A DNA stretch of 8,243 bases. Origin: Gammaproteobacteria bacterium (GTDB taxonomy: Bacteria; Pseudomonadota; Gammaproteobacteria; GCA-002705445; GCA-002716945). The notes under the pieces are model-generated. The model was given only the letters and a program-made list of their open reading frames with translations. It was not told where the DNA came from and ran no database searches. Below, piece by piece: positions 1 through 6,060 of the stretch (its first letter is position 1; each line of letters opens with the position of its first letter). The DNA is taken from assembly GCA_002701705.1 (NCBI GenBank), contig NZWU01000044.1, positions 1-8,243 of the forward strand. Direction: 5' to 3'. Made by a program: the position numbers and the translations under genes.

Positions 1-165
1 TGTCAGAAAAGAATAACCCTCATTCAACTGGTCATCTTTACCAGCCAAAAGCTCTACTAACTCATCCAGAATATCATTCAAGTATTCCTGAATCTTCTTT
101 GTATGAGGTCCCTTTACTTCATTCTTCTGCAAAAACTTGTAAAGGTCAAACTTCGATTTCTTGCA
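1..165 (-). other. Region of foreign-looking sequence and codon use at the left edge
   Basis: From about position 165 to the left edge, the reading frame stays open but the encoded peptide and codon preferences differ from every other gene in the window (AAG Lys, CAG Gln, TTG/CTG Leu; GC about 36% over 165 bases). No inverted repeat, direct repeat or target-site duplication is visible at the junction, so no mobile element can be named. The boundary is approximate: it is placed where SDR similarity ends. Confidence 0.5.
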
Positions 166-255
166 GTCATTAGCTAGAAATTTTTTTACAATCTCTAATC
201 CTATACCCTGTGTGCCGCCAGTAACAACAACAATTTTATTTTGAAACTCACTCAT
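1..255 (-). CDS. Short-chain dehydrogenase N-terminus joined to an unrelated sequence, partial
   Basis: An open frame of 85 codons starts at ATG (255-253), 3 bases after the previous stop, and runs off the left edge without a stop. Residues 1-30 are a normal SDR start: NKIVVVTGGTQGIG (6-19) then LEIVKKFLAND. After residue 30 the protein no longer resembles an SDR. The expected second strand and acidic residue are absent, and a Lys-rich, helical, charged stretch follows (KKSKFDLYKFLQK, then IQEYLNDILDELVELL, then EGYSFLT), which I do not recognise. Codon use changes at the same place: Lys is AAA in 3 of 3 codons before it, but AAG in 7 of 9 after it; Gln is CAG in all three codons after it; Leu shifts from TTA toward TTG, CTT and CTG. 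No other minus-strand frame continues an SDR. This is either a true fusion/recombination or an assembly chimera. Confidence 0.6.
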   Translation of the reverse strand, partial: MSEFQNKIVVVTGGTQGIGLEIVKKFLANDCKKSKFDLYKFLQKNEVKGPHTKKIQEYLNDILDELVELLAGKDDQLNEGYSFLT

Positions 256-258
256 AAT

Positions 259-1035
259 TCATATTGTACATGATGAAAAGCCACCATCGATAGTTATCTC
301 AGCTCCAGTCACGAAACTAGAAGCATCCGAAGAAAGCCAAATAAATGCCCCAATTAATTCATCGGGTTTTCCAAACCTTTGCATTGGCGTGTGACTTAAT
401 ATATCGTTTTTTCTTTTGTTGGTGATAAAATTTTCTAAATTCCATTTTGTTGGAAAAAAACCAGGTTTTATAGAATTTACCCTTACATTATCTGATGCCC
501 ATTCTCGAGCTAAGTTCTGGGTTAAGTTTTTAATTGCAGCTTTAGATACTGAATATGTGAAAGCTTTTGATAATGGAGGTCCAGATGAAACTGATGATAT
601 ATTAATAATTGAACCCTTTCTTTTTTTGCACATATGTTTGCCAAAAATTTGACAGCACAACATAGTGCCTTTTAAATTTACTGATAAAATACTATCCCAT
701 TCATCTTCAGATATATCAAAAAATTTTGATGGAGAGTTTATGCCACTTCCATTGATAAGAATATCTACGGCACCAAATTTTTTTAATATAGTGTTAAATG
801 ATTCAACGATTTGGTCTTTCTTAGTAACATCACATTCTAACGAGATATAATTTTTAGTTGGCATTTTCTTTAAAAAGCTTTTCTTATCAATATTTTTCTT
901 TCTTATATCTAATAAAGCCAATCGTGCCCCTGCTTTTGCAAATCCTTCCGCGACAGCACCACATATGTGACCACCAGCGCCTGTTATAACAACCACTTGG
1001 TTTTGTAAATTGAACTTTTTTTCAATATATTTCAT
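259..1035 (-). CDS. Classical short-chain dehydrogenase, hexuronate (mannonate) reductase-like
   Basis: This 258-residue NAD(P)-dependent oxidoreductase has TGAGGHICG (18-26), Asp43 at the end of the second strand (suggesting NAD), NGSG (95-98), catalytic Ser148, Tyr161 and Lys165 (YSVSK), PGFF (191-194) and the ending TPMQRFGKPDEL...FVTGAEITIDGGFS. The TGxGGxxC form of the cofactor motif (Cys25 in place of Gly), NGxG and PGFF recall the subgroup annotated as D-mannonate/fructuronate or gluconate dehydrogenases, which act on sugar acids. Its position after the KdsA/KdsB-like genes suggests it oxidises or reduces the ulosonic acid or its precursor; this is inference. The start is taken as ATG at 1035, preceded by GAGAAGAAG at good spacing. 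A TTG one codon upstream (1038) is possible but less likely. The ATG shares a base with the previous TGA. The stop is 3 bases before the next gene. Confidence 0.88.
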   Translation of the reverse strand: MKYIEKKFNLQNQVVVITGAGGHICGAVAEGFAKAGARLALLDIRKKNIDKKSFLKKMPTKNYISLECDVTKKDQIVESFNTILKKFGAVDILINGSGINSPSKFFDISEDEWDSILSVNLKGTMLCCQIFGKHMCKKRKGSIINISSVSSGPPLSKAFTYSVSKAAIKNLTQNLAREWASDNVRVNSIKPGFFPTKWNLENFITNKRKNDILSHTPMQRFGKPDELIGAFIWLSSDASSFVTGAEITIDGGFSSCTI

Positions 1036-1047
1036 CAACTTCTTCTC
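1033..1047 (-). promoter_or_regulatory. Ribosome binding site deciding the SDR start
   Basis: GAGAAGAAG (1047-1039 on the minus strand) is the clearest Shine-Dalgarno-like purine run at any start in the window. Its GAGAAG core ends 6 bases before ATG at 1035 and is too close to the TTG at 1038, so it favours ATG. It lies inside the end of the kdsB-like gene, whose TGA overlaps the ATG (TGATG). Confidence 0.5.
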
Positions 1048-1793
1048 ATCATTGTTTCTATTTTTTTTATATCTTCTTTGTGATCAACTGTTTGTGATCC
1101 ACCTTTAATTTCTACACAACCTATCTGTATTCCATTTTCCAAATATCTAAGCATTTCAATTCCTTCTGCTTTTTCTATATCACCTTGTCGCAGCTTAGTA
1201 TATTTCAATAAACTATCCCTGCTAAAGACATACATGCCAACATGTGATTTATACTTATAAGAAGTGATTTTCTTGCCTTCCCCAGTAAATATATACGGTA
1301 TGGCATGACGTGATATTGCTAAAATAGTCTGATCCTTTTTTTGCACGAGATATGCATGCGGTGATAAATTTTTTGCTGATTCTTTGAAATCTATCGAATT
1401 TTCAAGAACATATGAATTAGTTACATCAATCCCTAATTTTATAAATTTATAATGAGCCTTTATCATCTTGCTTATATCATCTTTATCTACCAAAGGACTA
1501 TCCCCTTGAATATTGATATATGAATCTGCCCGTATTTTCCTAGCTACTTCTGAAACCCTATCAGTTCCTGTCATACAATTTTTTGATGTCATTATAAATT
1601 TTAATGAATATTTTTTACATACATCAACTATTCGTTTATCATCAGTTGCGATGACAGTATCTGTTACTTCTTTGGCCTCTTGAGTTCGCCTATATACGTG
1701 CACAATCATTGGTAAACCAGAAATTTTTGCAATTGGTTTTCCAGGAAATCTTTTTGATTTCCACCTAGCCGGTATTACAGCTAAAACATTCAT
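1035..1793 (-). CDS. kdsB: KdsB-like CMP-ulosonate cytidylyltransferase
   Basis: This 252-residue nucleotidyltransferase is related to KdsB (CTP + Kdo to CMP-Kdo + PPi) and matches its length. The N-terminal CTP site is clear: IPARWKSKRFPGKP (7-20), ATDD (49-52), TGTDRVSEV (75-83). NIQGDSP (94-100) corresponds to the family NVQGDEP, keeping the metal-binding Asp98 but with Ser99 for Glu. SRHAIPY (161-167), HVGMYVF (184-190) and EKAEGIEMLRYLENG (207-221; family EKLEQLR) cover the sugar-binding half. TVDHKED (235-241) replaces GVDTPED, keeping Asp237. The usual NPNxVKVV stretch is replaced by SPHAYLV (144-150). The Kdo-side changes suggest a related but perhaps different ulosonic acid. It starts at ATG in a 4-base overlap with the CBS gene and ends at TGA, sharing a base with the next ATG. 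Acylneuraminate cytidylyltransferase is a less likely alternative. Confidence 0.85.
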   Translation of the reverse strand: MNVLAVIPARWKSKRFPGKPIAKISGLPMIVHVYRRTQEAKEVTDTVIATDDKRIVDVCKKYSLKFIMTSKNCMTGTDRVSEVARKIRADSYINIQGDSPLVDKDDISKMIKAHYKFIKLGIDVTNSYVLENSIDFKESAKNLSPHAYLVQKKDQTILAISRHAIPYIFTGEGKKITSYKYKSHVGMYVFSRDSLLKYTKLRQGDIEKAEGIEMLRYLENGIQIGCVEIKGGSQTVDHKEDIKKIETMMRRS

Positions 1794-2212
1794 TGACTAT
1801 TAATATAGGTAACTAAAGTATGTAAATTTACAAGACCAACAAGTTTATTAGAATCCAATACAGGTAGATCCCAAATCTTTTTTTCATTAATTAATGTTAT
1901 TGCATCCAAAATTGATGCGTCTTTTTGAATAACACAAGGTGCCTTAGTCATGTATGTTGAAACATCATCAGCAAAAATTGCGGGAAATGGTTTTTGATGT
2001 GACAAAAGTAATCTACGAAGATCCCCATCAGTGAAAATACCTAATAAATTACTATCTTCAACAATACAAGCTACACCAATATTAAACTTTGTCATACTTT
2101 CTATTGTTTCTTTTATTAATGTTGTTGAAGAAATAACAGGAAATTTTTCTGTGGAAAACATGGCTTCCGTAATTTTTATACTGTTAATATCACTTAACAT
2201 TATCTGCGCCAT
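1790..2212 (-). CDS. Stand-alone tandem CBS-domain protein, KdsD/KpsF C-terminal type
   Basis: This 140-residue protein consists only of two CBS domains (about 15-70 and 85-138). The segment LLGIFTDGDLRRLL (56-69) and the ending LVGLVNLHTLV (124-134) match the C-terminal CBS pair of arabinose-5-phosphate isomerase (KdsD/KpsF; compare GIFTDGDLRR and LLGVLHMHDLL). The N-terminal SIS isomerase domain of KdsD is missing; the upstream DNA is the kdsA-like gene in another frame, so this is not a recent local frameshift. CBS pairs usually bind nucleotides and regulate a partner. Here it may regulate the adjacent synthase or cytidylyltransferase, or a KdsD encoded elsewhere; this is inference. The start may be ATG at 2212 (23-base overlap with the previous gene) or the ATG four codons later (2200); neither has a good Shine-Dalgarno. 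It ends in an ATGA overlap with the next gene. Confidence 0.85.
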   Translation of the reverse strand: MAQIMLSDINSIKITEAMFSTEKFPVISSTTLIKETIESMTKFNIGVACIVEDSNLLGIFTDGDLRRLLLSHQKPFPAIFADDVSTYMTKAPCVIQKDASILDAITLINEKKIWDLPVLDSNKLVGLVNLHTLVTYINSQ

Positions 2213-3059
2213 ATTTATTAAATAAATCTATTCTAATTTCATGCATGGTTTTGGCTTGGACAAGTATATTTTCTAAATACTTGACATCTAGCTGTGTATT
2301 AGCATCAGACATTGCATTATCAGGATCATCATGTACCTCCATAAATAATGCATGTATACCTGCGCCAGCAGCCGCTCTGGTTAGAGTTGGTATAAATTCT
2401 CTTTGACCACCAGAGATATTTCCCATTGATGTTGGCAATTGTACTGAATGAGTAGCATCAAAACAGACTGGGTATTTTGTCTCCATCATAATTGGAAAAT
2501 TTCTGTAGTCGTTTATCAGCATGTTATAACCAAAAAACGTTCCTCGATCTGTCAACAGTATTTGTTTATTACCATATGCTTCAATTTTTCTTACAGAGTT
2601 TTTCATATTCCATGGGCTCATAAATTGACCTTTCTTTAAATGTATAGGACGTCCTGTTTCAGCTGCTCCCTTCAGTATGGTAGTTTGTCTGCACAAATAT
2701 GCAGGAACTTGCACCATATCACATACTTCACCAACTGGTTTTGCCCATGCAGGATTAGAAAAATCACTAACAACAGGGCACCCAAACTCATCTCTAATTT
2801 GTTTTAATATATCCAATCCATCTAAGCCTAAACCATGGTAACTGTCTGGAGATGACCTGCAATCTTTATCAAAACAAGATTTATATATCCATGGGATAGA
2901 ATGTTTTTTACAAATCTCTTGTATCATAGATGCAACTTTAAACGCATGTTCCTTGCTTTCGATTGCGCAGGGCCCACCGATAAATGCCAGCGGCTCAGTG
3001 TTCCCTATCTTAACTGGATTAACTTTGCCGTAGCCGACTGAAATAGTATTTGAATGCAT
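2190..3059 (-). CDS. kdsA: KdsA-like 3-deoxy-ulosonate-8-phosphate synthase, metal-dependent type with altered acceptor motif
   Basis: This 289-residue TIM-barrel protein belongs to the KdsA family, which condenses PEP with arabinose-5-phosphate to give Kdo-8-phosphate in the cytoplasm. The metal-dependent class is indicated by GGPCAIES (Cys31) and by His204 (DATHSVQLP), Glu241 (FMEVH) and Asp252 (SDANTQL), matching the known Cys/His/Glu/Asp metal site. KKGQF (142-146) and SGGQREF (216-222) are typical. Several usually invariant acceptor-side motifs differ: KANRSS is KDCRSS (65-70), TDVHE is SDFSN (98-102), HSYRG is DSYHG (72-76) and RQTD is RQTT (124-127). So the fold, PEP and metal sites look intact, but the aldose-phosphate substrate may differ from arabinose-5-phosphate. 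The ATG lies 2 bases after the previous stop, with no clear Shine-Dalgarno. The first part of the gene is unusually GC-rich for the window (57% over 2941-3000). It overlaps the next gene by 23 bases. Confidence 0.88.
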   Translation of the reverse strand: MHSNTISVGYGKVNPVKIGNTEPLAFIGGPCAIESKEHAFKVASMIQEICKKHSIPWIYKSCFDKDCRSSPDSYHGLGLDGLDILKQIRDEFGCPVVSDFSNPAWAKPVGEVCDMVQVPAYLCRQTTILKGAAETGRPIHLKKGQFMSPWNMKNSVRKIEAYGNKQILLTDRGTFFGYNMLINDYRNFPIMMETKYPVCFDATHSVQLPTSMGNISGGQREFIPTLTRAAAGAGIHALFMEVHDDPDNAMSDANTQLDVKYLENILVQAKTMHEIRIDLFNKYGADNVK

Positions 3060-3061
3060 AG

Positions 3062-4990
3062 TTATTTTTTAATTTTTACAACTTTATTATTTTTGTTTGG
3101 AGTATATCCGCTGACAGCATCATATAAAGTTTTTTGAATATCATCAATTGCTGTCAATGGGTTTATTTGTTCAAATTTATTAAGAAATTCACTGATTTTA
3201 TCATCAGAAAGCTTCTCTTCATTTGCTGCCATGATTTGTTTGTGGATAGTTGGGCTAACATTATCACCAATTAATAGTTCTTCATATAATTTTTCACCCG
3301 CTCTTAATCCTGTAAAAATTATTTCTATATCTCCAGATGGATTATCTGAATCTTTTACTTCATTGCCACTTAATCTAATCATTTCTTTTGCCATTTCTAA
3401 AACACTAACAGGTTCACCCATCTCCAATAAGAAGACGTCTCCTCCTTTACTTAATGAGCCAGTTTGAATAACTAATTCAGTGGCTTCTTTAATTGTCATA
3501 AAATATCTAATCACCCTTGGGTCTGTAACTGTAACAGGACCACCTCGTTTTATTTGTTTTCTAAATAATGGTACAACTGATCCAGATGTATCTAAAACAT
3601 TTCCAAATCTAACCATACAGAATTTAGTTCTGCATTGCTTAGATGGTAATTCATTAACTTTATCCTGGAGTGATTGTAAAATTAGTTCTGCAAATCTTTT
3701 GGTAGCACCCATTATATTGGTTGGTCTAACTGCTTTATCACTTGATATCAAAACAAAATTCTCAACATTATTTTTGTATGCATAGTTTGCGAGTATGTTG
3801 GTGCCAAAAATATTAGTTTCTATTGCTGGCAATGGATTATGTTCTACTAATGGCACATGCTTATGTGCTGCTGCATGATAGACGGTATCAATTGTTTCTT
3901 CACTAAATATAAATGAAATAAATCCATCATTAGCAATAGATCCTAGATAAGACTTTATGACAATATCTGAATTATTTTTAATTTTATAATCAGTTAGTTC
4001 TTGATCTATTTGATACAAGAAAAATTCTGACTGTTCTATTAGTACTATTCGTTTTGGTTTAAGTTTTATTATTTGTCTTGAAAGTTCTGAGCCAATTGAA
4101 CCTCCACAGCCAGTAATCAGCACTGTTTTATTTTCAATACATGATTTTAAAAGATATGGGTCGGGTTTAACTGTGTCTCTACCCAATAAATCATCAATAA
4201 CAATTTTTTTAAAATCACTTGTTTTTAACTTCCCTCGAGCAATTTGATCAATACTTGGTAACTTTCTTAACTTGGCTCTATAAGGCCTAAGGTCATTAAC
4301 AATCTGTCTTAATTTTGAGCTAGATTTTTCAGATAATGTTATCAGAATTTCATCTATATTCTTTTTTGTAATTATTCTTTCAATATCTTTTTTGGAATAT
4401 ACTGACAATTCAGCAATACTGGTTTTTTCAAAATCATCGTCATCACTGATAAAACCAACTGGTTTTATTTCTAAGTCATTAGTTAAAAGATTGGCCATTT
4501 GTCTTGCAGACGAGCCTGTGCCATAGATTAGGACATTTTTTCTACCCTGATAATTCGTTTTTGATAAAAATACAGTTGCAATATATCTTGTGAAAATTAT
4601 AAATGACAGTGATAGAACTGTATAAATTACATATATTGATCTTGGGACCGGATAACCTATTTGATAAATTAGAATAGACCAAAGAAAAGATGCTAACAGA
4701 CATGCCTTAGTCAACTTCAAATAAGTTTCACTTGTTATATATCGTGTAATTGATCTATAGAGTCTACCTAAATGTAAAAGTGTCACGGTTATCATTGGCG
4801 CTAATAAAAATACTGTATAAAGTTGGACAGGAGTTATTTTTGTTAAAGGATAACCGCTGGATGGCCAAAAAAACTGATCTGTGCGTAACATGAATGCAAT
4901 CCATACAGCGGAAACCAAACTAATTACATCAACCGTTATAACTAAAGCTTGTTTTTTATTTCTTGGCAGACTAAGTAAAAACTTTCTCAA
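3062..4990 (-). CDS. wbpM: WbpM-type membrane-bound UDP-HexNAc 4,6-dehydratase
   Basis: This 642-residue protein has the full-length WbpM/PglF/CapD layout. Four membrane helices (about 13-36, 56-78, 92-112, 118-141) are followed by a first nucleotide-binding domain with GTGSSA (157-162) and a C-terminal short-chain dehydrogenase domain with TGCGGSIGSE (294-303), AAAHKHVPLVE (373-383), SSDK (416-419) and MGATK (427-431). The Met427/Lys431 pair replaces the usual Tyr/Lys, which is normal for WbpM-like dehydratases. The family converts UDP-GlcNAc to UDP-4-keto-6-deoxy-GlcNAc, the precursor of QuiNAc, FucNAc and bacillosamine. Minor deviations are D467 in NVLDTSGS (usually NVLGSSGS) and A564 in GLRAGEK (usually GLRPGEK). 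The start is TTG: an in-frame TGA lies two codons upstream, and the next Met is inside the first membrane helix. The start overlaps the previous stop as TTGA. The C-terminus is Lys-rich. Confidence 0.93.
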   Translation of the reverse strand: MRKFLLSLPRNKKQALVITVDVISLVSAVWIAFMLRTDQFFWPSSGYPLTKITPVQLYTVFLLAPMITVTLLHLGRLYRSITRYITSETYLKLTKACLLASFLWSILIYQIGYPVPRSIYVIYTVLSLSFIIFTRYIATVFLSKTNYQGRKNVLIYGTGSSARQMANLLTNDLEIKPVGFISDDDDFEKTSIAELSVYSKKDIERIITKKNIDEILITLSEKSSSKLRQIVNDLRPYRAKLRKLPSIDQIARGKLKTSDFKKIVIDDLLGRDTVKPDPYLLKSCIENKTVLITGCGGSIGSELSRQIIKLKPKRIVLIEQSEFFLYQIDQELTDYKIKNNSDIVIKSYLGSIANDGFISFIFSEETIDTVYHAAAHKHVPLVEHNPLPAIETNIFGTNILANYAYKNNVENFVLISSDKAVRPTNIMGATKRFAELILQSLQDKVNELPSKQCRTKFCMVRFGNVLDTSGSVVPLFRKQIKRGGPVTVTDPRVIRYFMTIKEATELVIQTGSLSKGGDVFLLEMGEPVSVLEMAKEMIRLSGNEVKDSDNPSGDIEIIFTGLRAGEKLYEELLIGDNVSPTIHKQIMAANEEKLSDDKISEFLNKFEQINPLTAIDDIQKTLYDAVSGYTPNKNNKVVKIKK

Positions 4991-6060
4991 TTTATTTCAA
5001 CCCCCGCGTTATTAATATAACACCATATGATATAAGGAATACAGCTTAATGACAAACATAATACACCATACTCACTAAACTTGACAGAAATTATAGCTAA
5101 AGGTAAACACCATAAAATATTGTACAACATCAAAAACAAAACTGCTCTTGAGTGGCTATGTGTTTTCTTTGTTAACTGTTGATAATTATGTGTGCAATGA
5201 GCTTCAGTTATATATTGAATACTTGACACTAAAATTTTCTTAATTATTTTATTTTCTTTAGTAAATGTAGAAATAATTGATTGAACTAATCTTCGTATTA
5301 TTACATAAATAGTATCAACTAAAATTACCGTAAAAACTATAAAAGAAGTTATAAAATTAATGTTGATGGTATTCTCTGGGTCTAGAAAACTATAATTAAT
5401 AAAAATTATATGATAAGACAAAAACATTCCTAAAAAATAGCTTCCAGAATTACCAAGGAATAGCTTAGCAGGTGTAAAATTAAAAAATGAAAAAGTAATT
5501 AGAATAATTATAAGTAATATTTCAGGATGAAAATTTAAAAAAAAAGTATTTAAGTCTTTAGAATCTAAATAAGCGGGATCAGCAATAATAATTAGTATTA
5601 TAAAAGCTATAAGAGAAAAAATTGATTGAAAAATAATTAATGAATCAATTCCATCCATGAAATTATATGCATTTATAAAATAAACCATGAAGAATACTAA
5701 TAAGAATAAAATTAACCAAGAATCAGTATATAAAGTGGTTGCAAGTAGAGCTAAAACAATCTGCGTTAAAAATCTAATCATTTTAGAAATACTATATTTA
5801 TCATCTAAAAACCCTATTAATGTGATTATTGAAAAAATAATTAACGTTTGAATGCTATAAAAACCATAGTTTACAAGTTCCATTATAATAGCGCCAACCA
5901 TAAATCCGGCGAATAATGCTAACCCGCCAGAAGTAGGAGTTGTTTTTTCATGTAGCCCACGCTCAGTTGGAATAGATAATGCAACTGGCTTCTTTGTTAA
6001 ATATAATGAAACCAATAAAGTAATTAAGAAAGAGGAGAAAGTTAAGGTTAAATAAATCAT
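4987..6060 (-). CDS. wbpL: WbpL/WecA-family undecaprenyl-phosphate sugar-1-phosphate transferase
   Basis: This 357-residue, highly hydrophobic protein of the MraY/WecA superfamily has about ten membrane segments. The family transfers a sugar-1-phosphate from a UDP-sugar to undecaprenyl phosphate, starting glycan assembly. Visible motifs: HEKTTPTSGG (37-46; family H-x-PT-x-x-GG), the DD pair in GFLDD (D86, D87), NAYNFMDGID (130-139), FLGNSGS (201-207) and AHCTH (287-291; WbpL-type AHRSH). Two oddities stand out. FLGNSGS carries Asn204 where the family has a metal-binding Asp (FLGDxGS). About 30 residues separate the double Arg (256-257) from AHCTH, longer than I expect. The WbpL-type end (AHxxHNYQ and NILWCLPLA) and the neighbours favour WbpL over WecA. 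It starts at ATG in an ATGA overlap and ends in a TTGA overlap. The likely substrate, UDP-QuiNAc/FucNAc or UDP-GlcNAc, is inferred from context. Confidence 0.88.
   Translation of the reverse strand: MIYLTLTFSSFLITLLVSLYLTKKPVALSIPTERGLHEKTTPTSGGLALFAGFMVGAIIMELVNYGFYSIQTLIIFSIITLIGFLDDKYSISKMIRFLTQIVLALLATTLYTDSWLILFLLVFFMVYFINAYNFMDGIDSLIIFQSIFSLIAFIILIIIADPAYLDSKDLNTFFLNFHPEILLIIILITFSFFNFTPAKLFLGNSGSYFLGMFLSYHIIFINYSFLDPENTININFITSFIVFTVILVDTIYVIIRRLVQSIISTFTKENKIIKKILVSSIQYITEAHCTHNYQQLTKKTHSHSRAVLFLMLYNILWCLPLAIISVKFSEYGVLCLSLSCIPYIIWCYINNAGVEIN
4988..5005 (-). promoter_or_regulatory. TTG start with weak G-rich ribosome binding site
   Basis: The dehydratase gene can only begin at TTG (4990-4988), because an in-frame TGA sits at 4999-4997. 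A run of five G (5005-5001 on the minus strand) lies ten bases upstream and could pair weakly with the anti-Shine-Dalgarno. The TTGA overlap with the stop of the preceding gene suggests translation mainly by coupling. Together the TTG start and poor site suggest reduced yield of this enzyme; this is inference. Confidence 0.45.

Noticed and set aside
416..850. Plus-strand open frames opposite the short-chain dehydrogenase (416-652, 665-850)
   Set aside because: They lie wholly antisense to a well-supported SDR with intact motifs, show no recognisable domain, and are explained as shadows.
2031..2639. Plus-strand frames opposite the CBS and KdsA-like genes (2031-2225, 2448-2639)
   Set aside because: Short, hydrophobic by chance from AT-rich antisense, and fully covered by conserved genes.
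2941..3000. Local GC-rich patch (57%) at the start of the KdsA-like gene, considered as a sign of transfer
   Set aside because: It covers the conserved Gly/Pro/Ala/Cys-rich metal-site region, whose amino acids force GC-rich codons; it fades within the gene.
3060..3061. Possible promoter or terminator between the UDP-sugar and Kdo-like modules
   Set aside because: Only two bases separate the genes, and no hairpin with a T tract or clear -35/-10 pair stands out around the junction.
3710..3712. Met427 in place of the catalytic Tyr in the dehydratase
   Set aside because: Met at this position is normal for full-length WbpM-like 4,6-dehydratases and not a defect.
3231..3785. Plus-strand open frames opposite the dehydratase gene (3231-3467, 3480-3785)
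   Set aside because: Antisense to conserved WbpM-type motifs; no independent coding evidence or ribosome binding site.
5537..5545. Run of nine A in the WbpL-type gene, possible slippage site
   Set aside because: Encodes ordinary Phe codons in a loop between membrane helices; expected by chance at this base composition.
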